A stretch of DNA of 64,000 nt from Verrucomicrobiaceae bacterium (GTDB taxonomy: Bacteria > Verrucomicrobiota > Verrucomicrobiia > Verrucomicrobiales > Akkermansiaceae), in the NCBI GenBank assembly GCA_027486655.1, contig JAIXOR010000072.1:1-64000 (forward strand), written 5' to 3'. Shown in pieces: positions 28,485-37,560 of this stretch. The notes under the pieces were generated by a model, which saw only the letters and a program-made list of their open reading frames with translations, was not told the DNA's origin and did no database searches. The translations under genes were made by a program, and so were the position numbers. The stretch's first letter is position 1. Every line of letters starts with the position of its first letter.

Positions 28485-29605
28485 TTGAGTTTCCTGCGGA
28501 TTCTGGCGCGGAGCACCATGGAGACGATGGAGAGGGTGGCCACGAGGATGAGGAACACGAGCACGGAGCCATACTGGGCCCGCTGGGTGTATTCCGAGCT
28601 CGGGATGCGGGCTGCGAGGGTGTAGATGTGATAGGGCAGTGCCTGGACCTGGGATGAGAGGATGCCGAAGGGATTCGAGAGCCCCTCCCAGGGCAGGTCA
28701 TCCTTGGCGGCGACGGCCGCGGTGAACATGATGGGCGCGGTTTCTCCGGCGACGCGGGTGATGGCCAGCAGGGACGAGGTGAGGATGCCGGGCAATGAGT
28801 AGGGGAGCACGCACTTGCGGATGGTCTGCCAGCGGGTGCCACCCATCGCCAGTGAGGCGTCCCGGAAGCCCTGGGGCACGGCCCGGAGCGATTCTTCGGA
28901 CGCGGTGATGATGACCGGCAGGATCATGCAGGCGAGGGTGGCGCAACCGGCCATCAGCGAGGAGTTCCATCCTTGGAAACTGATCGCATAGTTTCCAATC
29001 ATCAGCGGAATGACCAGCAGCGAGCGATCCGAGGGGTCCGAGGTGAGGACCGGCACGGCGAGCACGAAGACGGAGAAACCGAAGAGCCCGAAGACGATGG
29101 ACGGGATGCCCGCGAGGTTGAGGATGGCCAGGCGCACCGCGTGGATGAAGGGGCTTTGTTTGGCGTATTCCGCCAGATAGATCGCGGCGCTGACTCCGAA
29201 GAAGAGGGCGAGCAGGATCGATCCGATGGTGAGCAGGGCGGTTCCGACGATGGGACCGGCGATGCCGCCGCCGGAGTAGGAGAAGGTCTGCTCGTTGTAG
29301 AGGTTCTCTCCCTGGTGCTCGGCGACGTAGCGGCTGTAGGCCGAGGCCGCCAGTTGGTGGCGGGTGCCCTGGGCGTCATCGAAGACGTGCAGCGTCTCGT
29401 TCTTCGCGGTCAGGAACTCGAGGTCGACGAAAGGAAACTTGGGTGAGAGGATGGCGGGCGCTCCATCGACGATGATCCTGGTGAAAAGCAGGACGGCGAT
29501 GAGCACGATGAGGTAGGTGGTGCCCGCCAGCAAGGAGCGGATGAGGACCTCCTTGATGTGGCCCTTCGGACGTCCTTTGCGGATCAGTTTTTCCGGATCG
29601 AACAT
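28478..29605 (-). CDS. pstA: Phosphate ABC transporter permease PstA
   Basis: 375 residues. One membrane segment near residues 30-48 ([17 protein letters not shown]), then a periplasmic stretch of about 85 residues that is longer than in typical PstA (about 280-300 residues in total), then the permease core from about residue 130 with the ATPase-contact EAA-type loop [28 protein letters not shown]. It forms the channel with PstC. Three bases separate it from the pstC stop. Confidence 0.93.
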   Translation of the reverse strand: MFDPEKLIRKGRPKGHIKEVLIRSLLAGTTYLIVLIAVLLFTRIIVDGAPAILSPKFPFVDLEFLTAKNETLHVFDDAQGTRHQLAASAYSRYVAEHQGENLYNEQTFSYSGGGIAGPIVGTALLTIGSILLALFFGVSAAIYLAEYAKQSPFIHAVRLAILNLAGIPSIVFGLFGFSVFVLAVPVLTSDPSDRSLLVIPLMIGNYAISFQGWNSSLMAGCATLACMILPVIITASEESLRAVPQGFRDASLAMGGTRWQTIRKCVLPYSLPGILTSSLLAITRVAGETAPIMFTAAVAAKDDLPWEGLSNPFGILSSQVQALPYHIYTLAARIPSSEYTQRAQYGSVLVFLILVATLSIVSMVLRARIRRKLKW

Positions 29606-29608
29606 GGA

Positions 29609-31516
29609 TTACTTGGTGGCGCGGTTCACGAAGCGGTGGGCGGTGGCGTTGATGCCGAGGACCACGACGAACAGGAGGATGCCCACGACGAAGAGCGCGC
29701 GGTAATGGACGCTGCCGAGGGGGACCTCCCCGAGTTCCTGGGCGATGATGCCGGTGAGTGTGTGGGACGGCTGGAAGAACACGCCGAAACCCGCGGAGAA
29801 GTCGGGGATCTTGATCCGGTTTCCGGCGACGAGGAGGACGACCATGGTCTCGCCGATCACGCGGCCGAGGCCGAGCAAGACCGCGGCGAGGATGCCGGAG
29901 AAGGCGGCGGGGATGATCACCCGGAAGGTCGTCTGGATGCCGGAGGCCCCGAGCGCTTCGGAAGCCTCGGCGTAGGCGGAGGGCACGTTGTTGAGCGCAT
30001 CCTCGGCCAGCGAGAAGATGGTGGGGATGCTCATCAGCGCGAGGAGGCAACCGGCGGTGAAGATGTTGAGGCGTTCCTCGATCGGGAAACCGGGCACCCA
30101 CTGCAGCGAGTCCATCACCGAAAGCTCGCGCAGCACCGTGCCGAAGACCAGGATGCCGATGAAACCGAGCACGACCGAGGGGATCGCCTGGATGAATTCG
30201 ATGACCGGCTTGACGATCGCCTGCTCGCGCGGCGAGGCGAACTGGTTGACGTAAATGGCGGAACCAATGCCGACGGGAATGGCGATGGTGAGGGCGACGA
30301 GCGCGATCATCAGTGATCCGGTGGCCAGCGGCAGGATGCCATAGAAATCCTGCCATTCTCCGCCGGTGATCCAGTCGCGGCCGGTCAGGAAGGAAACCAC
30401 CGCCGCCGAGAGCGGGACCGGCGTGGTGTGCGTCCAGGAGGAGATTTTCGCAGGCGCGGCGGAGAGATCGGAGAGAAAGACCGGCCAGGCTTTCTTCGCC
30501 GTCCGCAGGAGGCGGTCCGCCTCGCCTTGGGCCAGCGATTTGGGAAGCTGCGGCAGGATGGCGGCCGAGGATTTGGCGAGTTCCTCGTGGAGGCGGATGC
30601 AGTCCGGCTTGCGCTCCATCAGGCTGGCCATGGGCGTTTCCGTGTCGGGCTTTTCCGCAAGGGCTGCCTTGGCTTCGGCGAGGAGTTTTTCGCGCTCCGC
30701 GGGGTCGTCGACATTGTTGGCGGCGGCGAGCAGGGTGCGGCGGTCTTTTTCGAGGATGTCCGCGTTTTGCAGGGCCTCCTTGGTGGAAGTGACGGATTCG
30801 GTCATTTCCATGATGGCGGACCCGAGATCGGCGCTGGCGGATTCGAACGAGTCAATCGTGGCGCGGAATGCCTGGAGCGGCTCCGCGTGCCTGGCCTGCG
30901 TGCTGGCCAGTTCCTCGGCGAGGCGGGTGACCAGGGCGGGATCGTCGGTGGCTTGAGGCGTGCGGGTGCGCAGCGCGGAAATGATTTCCTCACGTTCCTT
31001 GGCCGAGAGATGGGGAGTGGCGGGCAGGTTGGCCAGGGCCTTGGCGCGTTGTTTTTCGTAGTTTTCGCGCAAAACCGCCAGCATGGCGGGCTGGGCCTCC
31101 TGGCCTTCCTGGGTGCTGTTGAGAATCAGCTCCTTGGTGGGCCCTGTCTGATCGGTGTAGGCGTTGAAAAGCGCCGCAGCCTCTTCAGAGCGCCGCAGTT
31201 GCTGGTAGCTTCTGCCGTTGATTTCCGCGTAGTAGGCGCGGTTGAGAAGGCTCACCAACTGCTCGTGGGCGGTGAGGTTCTTGCGGGAGATGTCGACAAA
31301 TTCGAGGCCCGCGATGCGGTAGGTTTCCAGCTCCCGGCGGTATCCAGGGAAGAAGCCAAGTCCCTCCTTGAGCAGGAAAACGATGATCAGGACGAGGATG
31401 ACGATGGTCAACCCGGCATTGGACGCGAAGAAGTAGCGGATGAGACGCTCGAAGGAAAACCCCTGTTTCCGGAAGCGGTGGGATTTCGGGACGTTTCGGT
31501 TTGCGTCATCAGGCAT
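29609..31516 (-). CDS. pstC: Phosphate ABC transporter permease PstC with a large extracytoplasmic insert
   Basis: 635 residues, about twice the usual 300-320. Residues 34-52 form the first membrane helix (LTIVILVLIIVFLLKEGLGF). About 310 mostly helical, charged residues follow (about 60-370; rich in Glu, Ala, Lys and Gln, coiled-coil-like), then the permease core from about 385 (GILPLATGSLMIALVALTIAIPVGIG) with the loop EDALNNVPSAYAEASEALGAS. The insert sits where a periplasmic loop belongs, so it should face the periplasm, where PstS docks (inference). I do not recognise the insert. The reading frame is unbroken. Confidence 0.92.
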   Translation of the reverse strand: MPDDANRNVPKSHRFRKQGFSFERLIRYFFASNAGLTIVILVLIIVFLLKEGLGFFPGYRRELETYRIAGLEFVDISRKNLTAHEQLVSLLNRAYYAEINGRSYQQLRRSEEAAALFNAYTDQTGPTKELILNSTQEGQEAQPAMLAVLRENYEKQRAKALANLPATPHLSAKEREEIISALRTRTPQATDDPALVTRLAEELASTQARHAEPLQAFRATIDSFESASADLGSAIMEMTESVTSTKEALQNADILEKDRRTLLAAANNVDDPAEREKLLAEAKAALAEKPDTETPMASLMERKPDCIRLHEELAKSSAAILPQLPKSLAQGEADRLLRTAKKAWPVFLSDLSAAPAKISSWTHTTPVPLSAAVVSFLTGRDWITGGEWQDFYGILPLATGSLMIALVALTIAIPVGIGSAIYVNQFASPREQAIVKPVIEFIQAIPSVVLGFIGILVFGTVLRELSVMDSLQWVPGFPIEERLNIFTAGCLLALMSIPTIFSLAEDALNNVPSAYAEASEALGASGIQTTFRVIIPAAFSGILAAVLLGLGRVIGETMVVLLVAGNRIKIPDFSAGFGVFFQPSHTLTGIIAQELGEVPLGSVHYRALFVVGILLFVVVLGINATAHRFVNRATK

Positions 31517-31551
31517 GGGCGGTGGGGCGGAGTGGAATCGGGATGAGACGG
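31517..31551 (-). repeat. 7-base periodic leader in front of pstC
   Basis: Units counted from the start codon begin GGGCGGT and GGGGCGG on the plus strand and continue purine-rich in the same phase; the mRNA strand is C/T-rich without a Shine-Dalgarno site. The periodicity is weaker than in the nuo spacers. Confidence 0.35.
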
Positions 31552-31560
31552 TTTGGCAAG

Positions 31561-31599
31561 CAAATGGGCATCGCCGGCCGAAGCTACGATGCCCATTTG
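31561..31599 (-). promoter_or_regulatory. Hairpin between pstS and pstC
   Basis: A perfect 13-base inverted repeat, CAAATGGGCATCG at 31561-31573 and CGATGCCCATTTG at 31587-31599, with a 13-base loop, between the pstS stop and the pstC start. No U-run follows. By analogy with other binding-protein operons it probably protects upstream mRNA or causes partial termination, so that more PstS and porin are made than permease (inference). Confidence 0.7.
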
Positions 31600-31631
31600 A
31601 GCAACAACCGAAAAAATGGAACCCTCAGGGC

Positions 31632-32432
31632 TCAGTTCGGAATGAATCCAACCTTCTGAACGATCGCCTGACCGGCGGAGGACTCGATGAATTCCATGAA
31701 CGCGGCAGCCTCGGGGGTCGGCTTGTCAGGAGCATAGAGGTAGCACAGGCGGGAGTAGGCGTAGGTCTTGGCATTCTGGGCCACCGGCTGGATGCCGTCG
31801 ATGGACAGGGCCTTGGTGCCGGGGGTCTTCGAGTAGGCAAGACCGACGTATCCGATGCCGTTCTTGTTCTTGGCCACTTCCTGGGCGATCTGCTCGTTGC
31901 CGGCCATCTTCAGGGAGGTGGAGGGGTAGTCGCGGCCGCCCATGGCGAGCTTCTGCCAGTCCTTGTAGGTGCCGGAGGAGGTGTTCCGGGTGTAGATCGA
32001 GATCTTGCCGGGGGTGCCGCCGATTTCCGACCAGTCCTTGATCTGGCCGGTGAAGATCTTGGAGATCTGGGCCTTGGTCAGGTTGGAAACCGGGCAGTTC
32101 TTGTTCACGATGACGACAAGCATGTCGTGGCAGATCGGGTGCTCCTTGATGTAAACACCCTTGGTTTTGCAGAAGGTGCGCTCGTCGTCCTTCACCTTGC
32201 GGGAGGACATGCCGATCTGCGCCGTGCCGTTGGCAAGGGCGGGGAAGGCGGTGGTGGAGCCTTCGGCGGCGATCTCGAACTTCACGCCCTTGTTACCGGC
32301 GGCCTTGAAGGCCTCGGCAAGCTGCGGGATGAGTTTCGCGCCGAGGGTGTCACTGCCCTTGATGCTGAGGGTCTGCGCTCCGGCCATGGAAATCATGGCG
32401 GCCGTGGCGAGGATGGTGGTGATGGATTTCAT
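31632..32432 (-). CDS. pstS: Phosphate ABC transporter substrate-binding protein PstS
   Basis: 266 residues with a signal peptide MKSITTILATAAMISMAGAQ. Phosphate-binding-protein motifs: IKGSDTLGAKLIPQLAEAF, EGSTTAFPALANGTAQIGMSSR, IVNKNCPVSNLTKAQI, and IYTRNTSSGTYKDWQKLAM, which contributes the S/T-G-T anion site. It is the periplasmic receptor delivering phosphate to PstCAB. It lies between the porin and pstC and ends before the intercistronic hairpin. Confidence 0.95.
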   Translation of the reverse strand: MKSITTILATAAMISMAGAQTLSIKGSDTLGAKLIPQLAEAFKAAGNKGVKFEIAAEGSTTAFPALANGTAQIGMSSRKVKDDERTFCKTKGVYIKEHPICHDMLVVIVNKNCPVSNLTKAQISKIFTGQIKDWSEIGGTPGKISIYTRNTSSGTYKDWQKLAMGGRDYPSTSLKMAGNEQIAQEVAKNKNGIGYVGLAYSKTPGTKALSIDGIQPVAQNAKTYAYSRLCYLYAPDKPTPEAAAFMEFIESSAGQAIVQKVGFIPN

Positions 32433-32473
32433 GTCTGCTGTGTTCGTGGTTCTTCGTTGGAATGGGAAGGAAA
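32433..32473 (-). repeat. 7-base periodic leader in front of pstS
   Basis: In the 41-base porin-pstS spacer three consecutive heptamers on the mRNA strand share AAC at the same position (AACGAAG, AACCACG, AACACAG). No Shine-Dalgarno site is present. Confidence 0.55.
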
Positions 32474-33799
32474 TCAGAAGGTCATGCGGAGGCCGGAAAG
32501 GAAGGTGCAGCCATCGTAGCTGCCGCCGCCCATTTGCGCGTACTCCATGCCGGCCATGAGCTTGAGCTTGTGGCTGTAGATGTAGTAGTTAAGACCAAGG
32601 TAGTGCGCGGTGTAGGTGTTGCCGTATTCGTCATCGCCGGAGGCAAGGCGGTCATAGCGGCTGGGCACGCGGATCCCGTCGGCATCGGCAGCCGAGATGA
32701 ACTGGAAGCGGTAGACGGCCTGGAGTTGGTCTGCGATGAAGTAGCTCGGGGTCCAGGTGAAGCCCAGGATGTCGGATTGGGCGATCGGCACATCCACGCC
32801 TTGATCCGCGGTTCCGGTGAAGCCGAAGCCATACATGAGCTCGGTGATCATGCCGAAGCGGCCCTGGCTCATGTCGTTGGTGAGCGCGATGGAATCGGTG
32901 AACGCCGGGGAGGCGTTGAACGAGAAGTTGGGATCGATTTTCCCGTCCTTGTAGCCGGGTTCGCTGTTGTGCATGTAGGTGAAGGTCGTCACGCACGATT
33001 CAAGACCGGTCTGCTCGGCGAAGTCGTATCCGAGCTTGCCGATGGTGAGAATGCCGCCGTCACCGGATTCCGCGAACTCCGCGACGCGGGCGTTGGAGTA
33101 GGCTCCGACTTCGTACTGCCAGGCACCGCCGATGCCCTTGCCGAAGGACCAGATGCCCGTCAGCTCGCCGGGGGTGAGGAGATTGGAAGCCACGCTCCGC
33201 TCGAAGGTGACGATCTCGGTGGAGGAGATTTCCTGATCGCGCGAGAAGCGGACCTGCTTCTTGCCGATGGAAAGGTTGAAGGCGTCCGAAGGAGCGTAGG
33301 TCAGGCCACCTTCCTGGAAGCTCTTGTAGAAGGTGGTGTCGCCACCAGGGCCGTCCTGGCCGTCGACGTCGATGTTGAAGCTGGCGTCCAGTTTCCAGTT
33401 TTGGAAGAACTTCGACTTGAAGCCGATCCGCGCGCGGCGGGCTTCGATGTCGTTGCCCCAGACGATTTCATCGTTGCCGGCGTCTTTGAAGTCGGAGGTG
33501 TTGAAGCTGTCTCCGCCACCGGCGTAGCCGTAGATGGACTGGAGTTGGAGACGTCCGGTGAGTTGGAAAAGCTGGACGATCGGATCGTCGTCGTTTTTGT
33601 AGAGAGTCGCCACGGACCATGCGCGGTCCCATTCGGTATCGCCGGAAAGCTTGCCCACCAGAAGACCGGTGGCGCTGCTGGAGGAACCGGCCTCAGCGGC
33701 GGCGGTATCCACTGGGGCTTCGTTTCCGGCTTGGACCGGGAGGCAGCCAAGCACGCTGGTGGCGAGCATGGCACGGCGGATGGATTTCATGGATTGCAT
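32474..33799 (-). CDS. Phosphate-selective porin (OprO/OprP family)
   Basis: 441 residues; signal peptide region MKSIRRAMLATSVLGCLPVQA, reached from ATG 33799 or from ATG 33790. Family-typical features are LTGRLQLQSIYGY, the arginine-rich ARRARIGFKSKFFQNWKLDASFNID, LTYAPSDAFNLSIGKKQVRFSRDQEISS and a C-terminal strand ending in Phe (LSGLRMTF). These fit a 16-strand outer-membrane porin of the OprP type, which binds phosphate or polyphosphate. It is the first gene of the pst operon, giving phosphate a route across the outer membrane. Confidence 0.9.
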   Translation of the reverse strand: MQSMKSIRRAMLATSVLGCLPVQAGNEAPVDTAAAEAGSSSSATGLLVGKLSGDTEWDRAWSVATLYKNDDDPIVQLFQLTGRLQLQSIYGYAGGGDSFNTSDFKDAGNDEIVWGNDIEARRARIGFKSKFFQNWKLDASFNIDVDGQDGPGGDTTFYKSFQEGGLTYAPSDAFNLSIGKKQVRFSRDQEISSTEIVTFERSVASNLLTPGELTGIWSFGKGIGGAWQYEVGAYSNARVAEFAESGDGGILTIGKLGYDFAEQTGLESCVTTFTYMHNSEPGYKDGKIDPNFSFNASPAFTDSIALTNDMSQGRFGMITELMYGFGFTGTADQGVDVPIAQSDILGFTWTPSYFIADQLQAVYRFQFISAADADGIRVPSRYDRLASGDDEYGNTYTAHYLGLNYYIYSHKLKLMAGMEYAQMGGGSYDGCTFLSGLRMTF

Positions 33800-34088
33800 G
33801 GTGTGGTTGGCTTGCGCCCGAAGCGCTAGGCGGGTTATGGAACGTTTTCGTCACACGGGAAGGGGGTCTTTGTGACACAAATGTCACATTCGGGGGTGGA
33901 TTGACCGCTCAAAAGCCGGGAAATGGGCGGGTTTAGAGGCTTGTTTGATTCGTAAGTCTCTTAATATAAGCGATCTCTGAAATTGTGACGAAAAATCAGG
34001 AGCGTGCGGCTCTTTGTGACAATTCCGCCTCGTTCGGAGAATCGGGACGACCCTTCCTCCTGGCGCTCGGTGGGGCCGGATGAAATCG
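33800..34088. promoter_or_regulatory. Upstream region of the pst operon with repeated TGTGAC boxes
   Basis: 289 bases without a gene. It holds a palindrome TGTGACA-CAAA-TGTCACA at 33871-33888 (also readable as TGTGA-N8-TCACA), plus TTCGTCACA at 33847-33855, TTGTGACGAA at 33983-33992 and TTGTGACAATT at 34014-34024. An AT-rich TTAATATAAG at 33961-33970 could contribute to a promoter. Because the operon is a phosphate operon, these boxes are candidates for PhoB or a similar regulator; the plus-strand sequence around 33871 partly matches the enterobacterial Pho box. Confidence 0.5.
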
Positions 34089-36170
34089 TTAGAAACGGCG
34101 GGTCAGTGAGATCCGGAAGGTCCGCGGCTCCGCGGGATGCAGGTGGATGTCCTCCACGCCGCCCGCAGGCTCGCCGGGGAGTCGGGAGGCATAGAAATAC
34201 TCGATGTCGTTGTCGTCCCGTCCGAGCAGGTTCAGGCAATCCACGGCCACCTCCCAATCGTTTTTCCGGTAACCGACGCGCCCGTTGACCTGCCAGCTCG
34301 GGCGCGAATCCACGCTGCCATCCTCAATCAAGGGCCGCGGGCTGAAGTAGCGCGACCTCAAGCTGCCGAAAAACCCTTCCTCCTTCCCGATCGTGATGCC
34401 GGTGTCCAGCGTGAGCGGCACCGCACCGGGGATCTCGTCATCGGTCCCCACATCCAGCAGCCTTCCTTCGCTCACCGTGACCTCGTTGTCGACCATCAGC
34501 CAGTCGTTGGGCCGCCAGTAGGTGGACCACTCCACACCGAATCGCTCGGTGGCGGGGCCGGCTTCCGAGGTGCCCGCATCGCCGACGTAGAGCAGCTCGG
34601 AATCGCTGTGCAGGTAGAAGAATGCCAGCGTGCTCACCACGTCCTGCACGGCCTCGGTTCTTGCGCCGAGTTCGAAGCCGTAAGTGCGCACCAGCGGGTC
34701 CACTTTGTCCGCGGCGAGCCCGGTCGCCGGATCGATCGTGATGGTGGTCCCGCGAGCATCGTTCGAGTGGAATCCCATCCCGGCGTTGGCGTAGAACTCG
34801 GTGTCCGCCCATGGTCCGAAGATCAGGCTGAGCTTGGGTGAAACAATCGCATCCGTTTCATCGCCGGAGTTCGCCGGGTTGTCGCTCTCCACATCGAAAT
34901 AGAATCCGTCCGCCCGCAGTCCGGGCTCGATGCGGAACCACTCGTTCACCTGATGCCTCGCCGTGGCATACACTCCGGCCGTGGCTTCATAGACATCGTC
35001 CACCCGCGTGGTGCCGATCCGCTCCGTCGCGTTGGTCTGATAGAGGCCGATCCCATCGATGAGGTCGTGGCGTGTCTGGAAACCGATGGTCAAAAGGTTC
35101 TTGTCGCCATAGTCCCACTCGCGCCGGACTTCACCGCCGAAGAACCAGCGGTCTTCCTGTTGTTCGAACTGGTCGCCATTCACCGGATCGTTGAGGAAGT
35201 AGGTGAAGTTGGAAAACAGATCGAGATCGTACTTCCCGGCGTAAGCGTCTGCGTGGATCCGGCCGTTGGAAAGCTCGCGATCCCAGGCTCCCATCAGGCT
35301 GTAGCGGCTGGATTCACCGCGCACGGTGTCATCGATGTTTCCGAGGCGGTCGATGCCGCCGCTTTCGATCAGGCGCTTCGGGATTTGATCCGTGGAGTCC
35401 CACTCTCCATCATAGCCCATCGCAGTGAGGCGGAAGGTGTCCTGTCCGGATTGGTGGAAGTATTTGAGAAAACCGTTGATGCGTTGGGAATTCCCTTCCC
35501 GCTCCCAAGGACCGTCGTAGTCGTTGTATTCGAGCGCATAGGTGAGTCCGGATTTGTCGGCGGGAGGAGCGATGGCCTTTGATCCCGGGGTTGGCGCGCT
35601 CAGATCAATCGTGTCCGCGATCAGGCCTCGGAAGTAATGGTTTTCACCCATGCCCACCGATGCGATGCCCTGGGGCAGCAGGTCAAAGAAGCGGAACTTC
35701 GCGGCGCCGGCCGTGCTCAGGTCGCCGAGTTGGCCGAAGAACGGGCCTTTCCAATAGTCGAGTTGTTCAACGAGCTCCGGGATGATCGGATTGAGATCCG
35801 CATATCCCTGGCCGTGGGCGTGAGTCACGAAGTTCACCGGCTGTCCGTCCATGGAGACGGAAAAATCCGTGCCATGATCGAGATTGAAACCCCGGACGAA
35901 ATACTGGTTCGCCTTGCCGTCTCCGGAATGCTGGGTGATGACCACACCGGGCACCACTTCTAACAATTCGCCGCGTCGCAGGTAGGGGCGCTCGCCGAGT
36001 TCCCTGGAGTTGGCCTGTCCCTTGGAAGCGGTTGCCGCCTCGCCGATCAGGCTCTCGGCCTTGCCTGTGACCACAAGCGGGTCCAGCAAGTTGTCCGGTG
36101 CTTCTTCTGCGAGGGTCCGGGTGAGGAAAAGAAGAGGCGCGATGTGGTGCAGGGGAAGGGTTTTCTTCAT
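34089..36170 (-). CDS. TonB-dependent outer-membrane receptor
   Basis: 693 residues from the ATG at 36170, which starts a signal peptide (MKKTLPLHHIAPLLFLTRTLA); the upstream open frame is non-coding. A TonB-box/plug region follows: LLDPLVVTGKAES, then ELGERPYLRRGELLEVVPGVVITQHSG and YFVRGFNLDHGTDFSVSMDGQPVN. The plug includes an HAHGQGYADLNPIIPE motif that is unusually His-rich. The 22-strand barrel region ends in FRISLTRRF with terminal Phe. The ligand is not shown by sequence; gene neighbours hint at a metal. It is divergent from the CPMCK-motif gene and tail-to-head with the pst operon. Confidence 0.9.
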   Translation of the reverse strand: MKKTLPLHHIAPLLFLTRTLAEEAPDNLLDPLVVTGKAESLIGEAATASKGQANSRELGERPYLRRGELLEVVPGVVITQHSGDGKANQYFVRGFNLDHGTDFSVSMDGQPVNFVTHAHGQGYADLNPIIPELVEQLDYWKGPFFGQLGDLSTAGAAKFRFFDLLPQGIASVGMGENHYFRGLIADTIDLSAPTPGSKAIAPPADKSGLTYALEYNDYDGPWEREGNSQRINGFLKYFHQSGQDTFRLTAMGYDGEWDSTDQIPKRLIESGGIDRLGNIDDTVRGESSRYSLMGAWDRELSNGRIHADAYAGKYDLDLFSNFTYFLNDPVNGDQFEQQEDRWFFGGEVRREWDYGDKNLLTIGFQTRHDLIDGIGLYQTNATERIGTTRVDDVYEATAGVYATARHQVNEWFRIEPGLRADGFYFDVESDNPANSGDETDAIVSPKLSLIFGPWADTEFYANAGMGFHSNDARGTTITIDPATGLAADKVDPLVRTYGFELGARTEAVQDVVSTLAFFYLHSDSELLYVGDAGTSEAGPATERFGVEWSTYWRPNDWLMVDNEVTVSEGRLLDVGTDDEIPGAVPLTLDTGITIGKEEGFFGSLRSRYFSPRPLIEDGSVDSRPSWQVNGRVGYRKNDWEVAVDCLNLLGRDDNDIEYFYASRLPGEPAGGVEDIHLHPAEPRTFRISLTRRF

Positions 36171-36243
36171 CGGGGATGGGGATGCAGACCCGCAACTTAT
36201 CCGGGTCACACGTTCCTGCAAGTTGGGGATGGTGAATCTTTGA

Positions 36244-36693
36244 ATGAAGAATTTTCCCTTCTTATGGCTTGACCCGAATGCCGAGCCCGCGATGTTTCGC
36301 GCGATGCGCCAGCTGCTCAAACGCGTGAGCCGCTTCCTGCTGATCGGAACCCTCTTCGTTTCGCTCGGCGGGCACTTCGCGTTGTTGCAGACCTTCGCGT
36401 GGGGCACGATGCTCATGAGTTATTCGAAGAATGCCAGCTTCGGCGAGGCGGCTCGGAAAACCTTCGATGGCGAGCATCCCTGCCCGATGTGCAAACTGGT
36501 GAAACAGAGCAAGGAGCGGGAAAAAGAGAAGGTCCTGGTGAAGGCGGAAGCCAAACTGGACGTGGTGCTGCCCGTTCCTGTCCGCCTCAAGACCCCATGG
36601 GGCGCGCCGGCATCCGCCGATGTGCCCGACTATGCAGGCAGGCCCGTTTCCCTGCCCGGGGTGGTGCTTTTGCAGCCGCCCCGCCTGGCTTGA
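36244..36693 (+). CDS. Small single-pass membrane protein with HPCPMCK motif
   Basis: 149 residues, or 133 if the ATG at 36292 (MFRAMRQLLKRVSRF) is used. One transmembrane segment (FLLIGTLFVSLGGHFALLQTFAW) is followed by TFDGEHPCPMCKLVKQSKEREKEK, a Cys-x-x-Cys pair next to histidine, then a short basic/charged stretch and a hydrophobic-proline tail. Small membrane proteins with a C-P-[LM]-C signature occur beside metal-related TonB receptors in other bacteria (DUF2946-like); whether this one belongs to that family needs a profile search. It is divergent from the receptor gene, 73 bases apart. Confidence 0.7.
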   Translation: MKNFPFLWLDPNAEPAMFRAMRQLLKRVSRFLLIGTLFVSLGGHFALLQTFAWGTMLMSYSKNASFGEAARKTFDGEHPCPMCKLVKQSKEREKEKVLVKAEAKLDVVLPVPVRLKTPWGAPASADVPDYAGRPVSLPGVVLLQPPRLA

Positions 36694-36850
36694 TCGCATG
36701 ATGGATCCGCGCTCGCGAACCGGTTTGCCGCTCGATCGGTGAACCGCGCCTGCCGCGGAACATGAACCGCATGCCTGGGCTCTCTCCTTCCCGGAGATCA
36801 TGCCTGCGCGAGAACGTCCCGGCTCGATCCTTCGATGATCTTGGCTGCGG

Positions 36851-37549
36851 ATGTGCCCTCGCGGAATCCGATCCAGTCCGAATCCATTGAAACCTGCCAG
36901 AACCGGCCGGGGTTACTCCCTGGTGGAATTGTTGGTCGCGCTCCTGTTAGTCGCGATTCTTGCCTCGATTGTCGTACCTGTCGCCCGCTCGTTCATCTCC
37001 CGCGGACGATCCGCAAACTGTGCCTCGAACCTGCGTCAGATCGGCATGGCCGTGATGATGTATGCCTCGGACAATCACATGCGGCTGCCCGTCACCTCCC
37101 ACCAACGTTCGGCGGGGGGCAGGTCGTGGACGCTCACCCTCCAGCCTTATGCATCCGGCACCCTGAGTTTCAAGTGCCCTGCGGATCCGGACCGCAAGCG
37201 GGTCTATACCTACACCATCAATGACTATCTCACCCCCAATCCGGCGGGTGCGCCGGATATGGATTACTCGCGCCTTGCCTCCATTCCGAGGCCGGCGGAG
37301 ACCCTGATGTTTGGCGAGGCGACTGCGTCCTATCGGAGTATCGATCACTTTCACTTCACTGACTACCGCGGCGGAGTGATGCCGCCCGAGGTGTTCGAAT
37401 CCCAGGTGTCCACAAGCGCCCACTTGAAGCATGCGAACCACCTGTTTGCCGATGGTCACGTGGAAACCTTGTCCCGCCTCGAAGCCCTGCGCCGTGTGGC
37501 CGCACCGAATTCCGTCTTCATCGATCCGACCGCAGGCAAAACCCCGTGA
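36851..37549 (+). CDS. Type II pseudopilin-like (prepilin N-terminal methylation) protein
   Basis: 232 residues. After a short basic leader, the prepilin cleavage site GRG|YSLVELLVALLLVAILASIVVP is clear, with Glu at +5. The globular part has the cysteine-containing NLRQIGMAVMMYASDNHMRLP and a C-terminal H-x9-DG-like HANHLFADGHVETL, features of the DUF1559/H-x9-DG pseudopilin-like proteins abundant in Planctomycetes and Verrucomicrobia. Their role is unclear. It is followed 11 bases later by the histidine-rich secreted protein and is probably in the same transcript. Confidence 0.85.
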   Translation: MCPRGIRSSPNPLKPARTGRGYSLVELLVALLLVAILASIVVPVARSFISRGRSANCASNLRQIGMAVMMYASDNHMRLPVTSHQRSAGGRSWTLTLQPYASGTLSFKCPADPDRKRVYTYTINDYLTPNPAGAPDMDYSRLASIPRPAETLMFGEATASYRSIDHFHFTDYRGGVMPPEVFESQVSTSAHLKHANHLFADGHVETLSRLEALRRVAAPNSVFIDPTAGKTP

Positions 37550-37560
37550 AACCAATCCTC

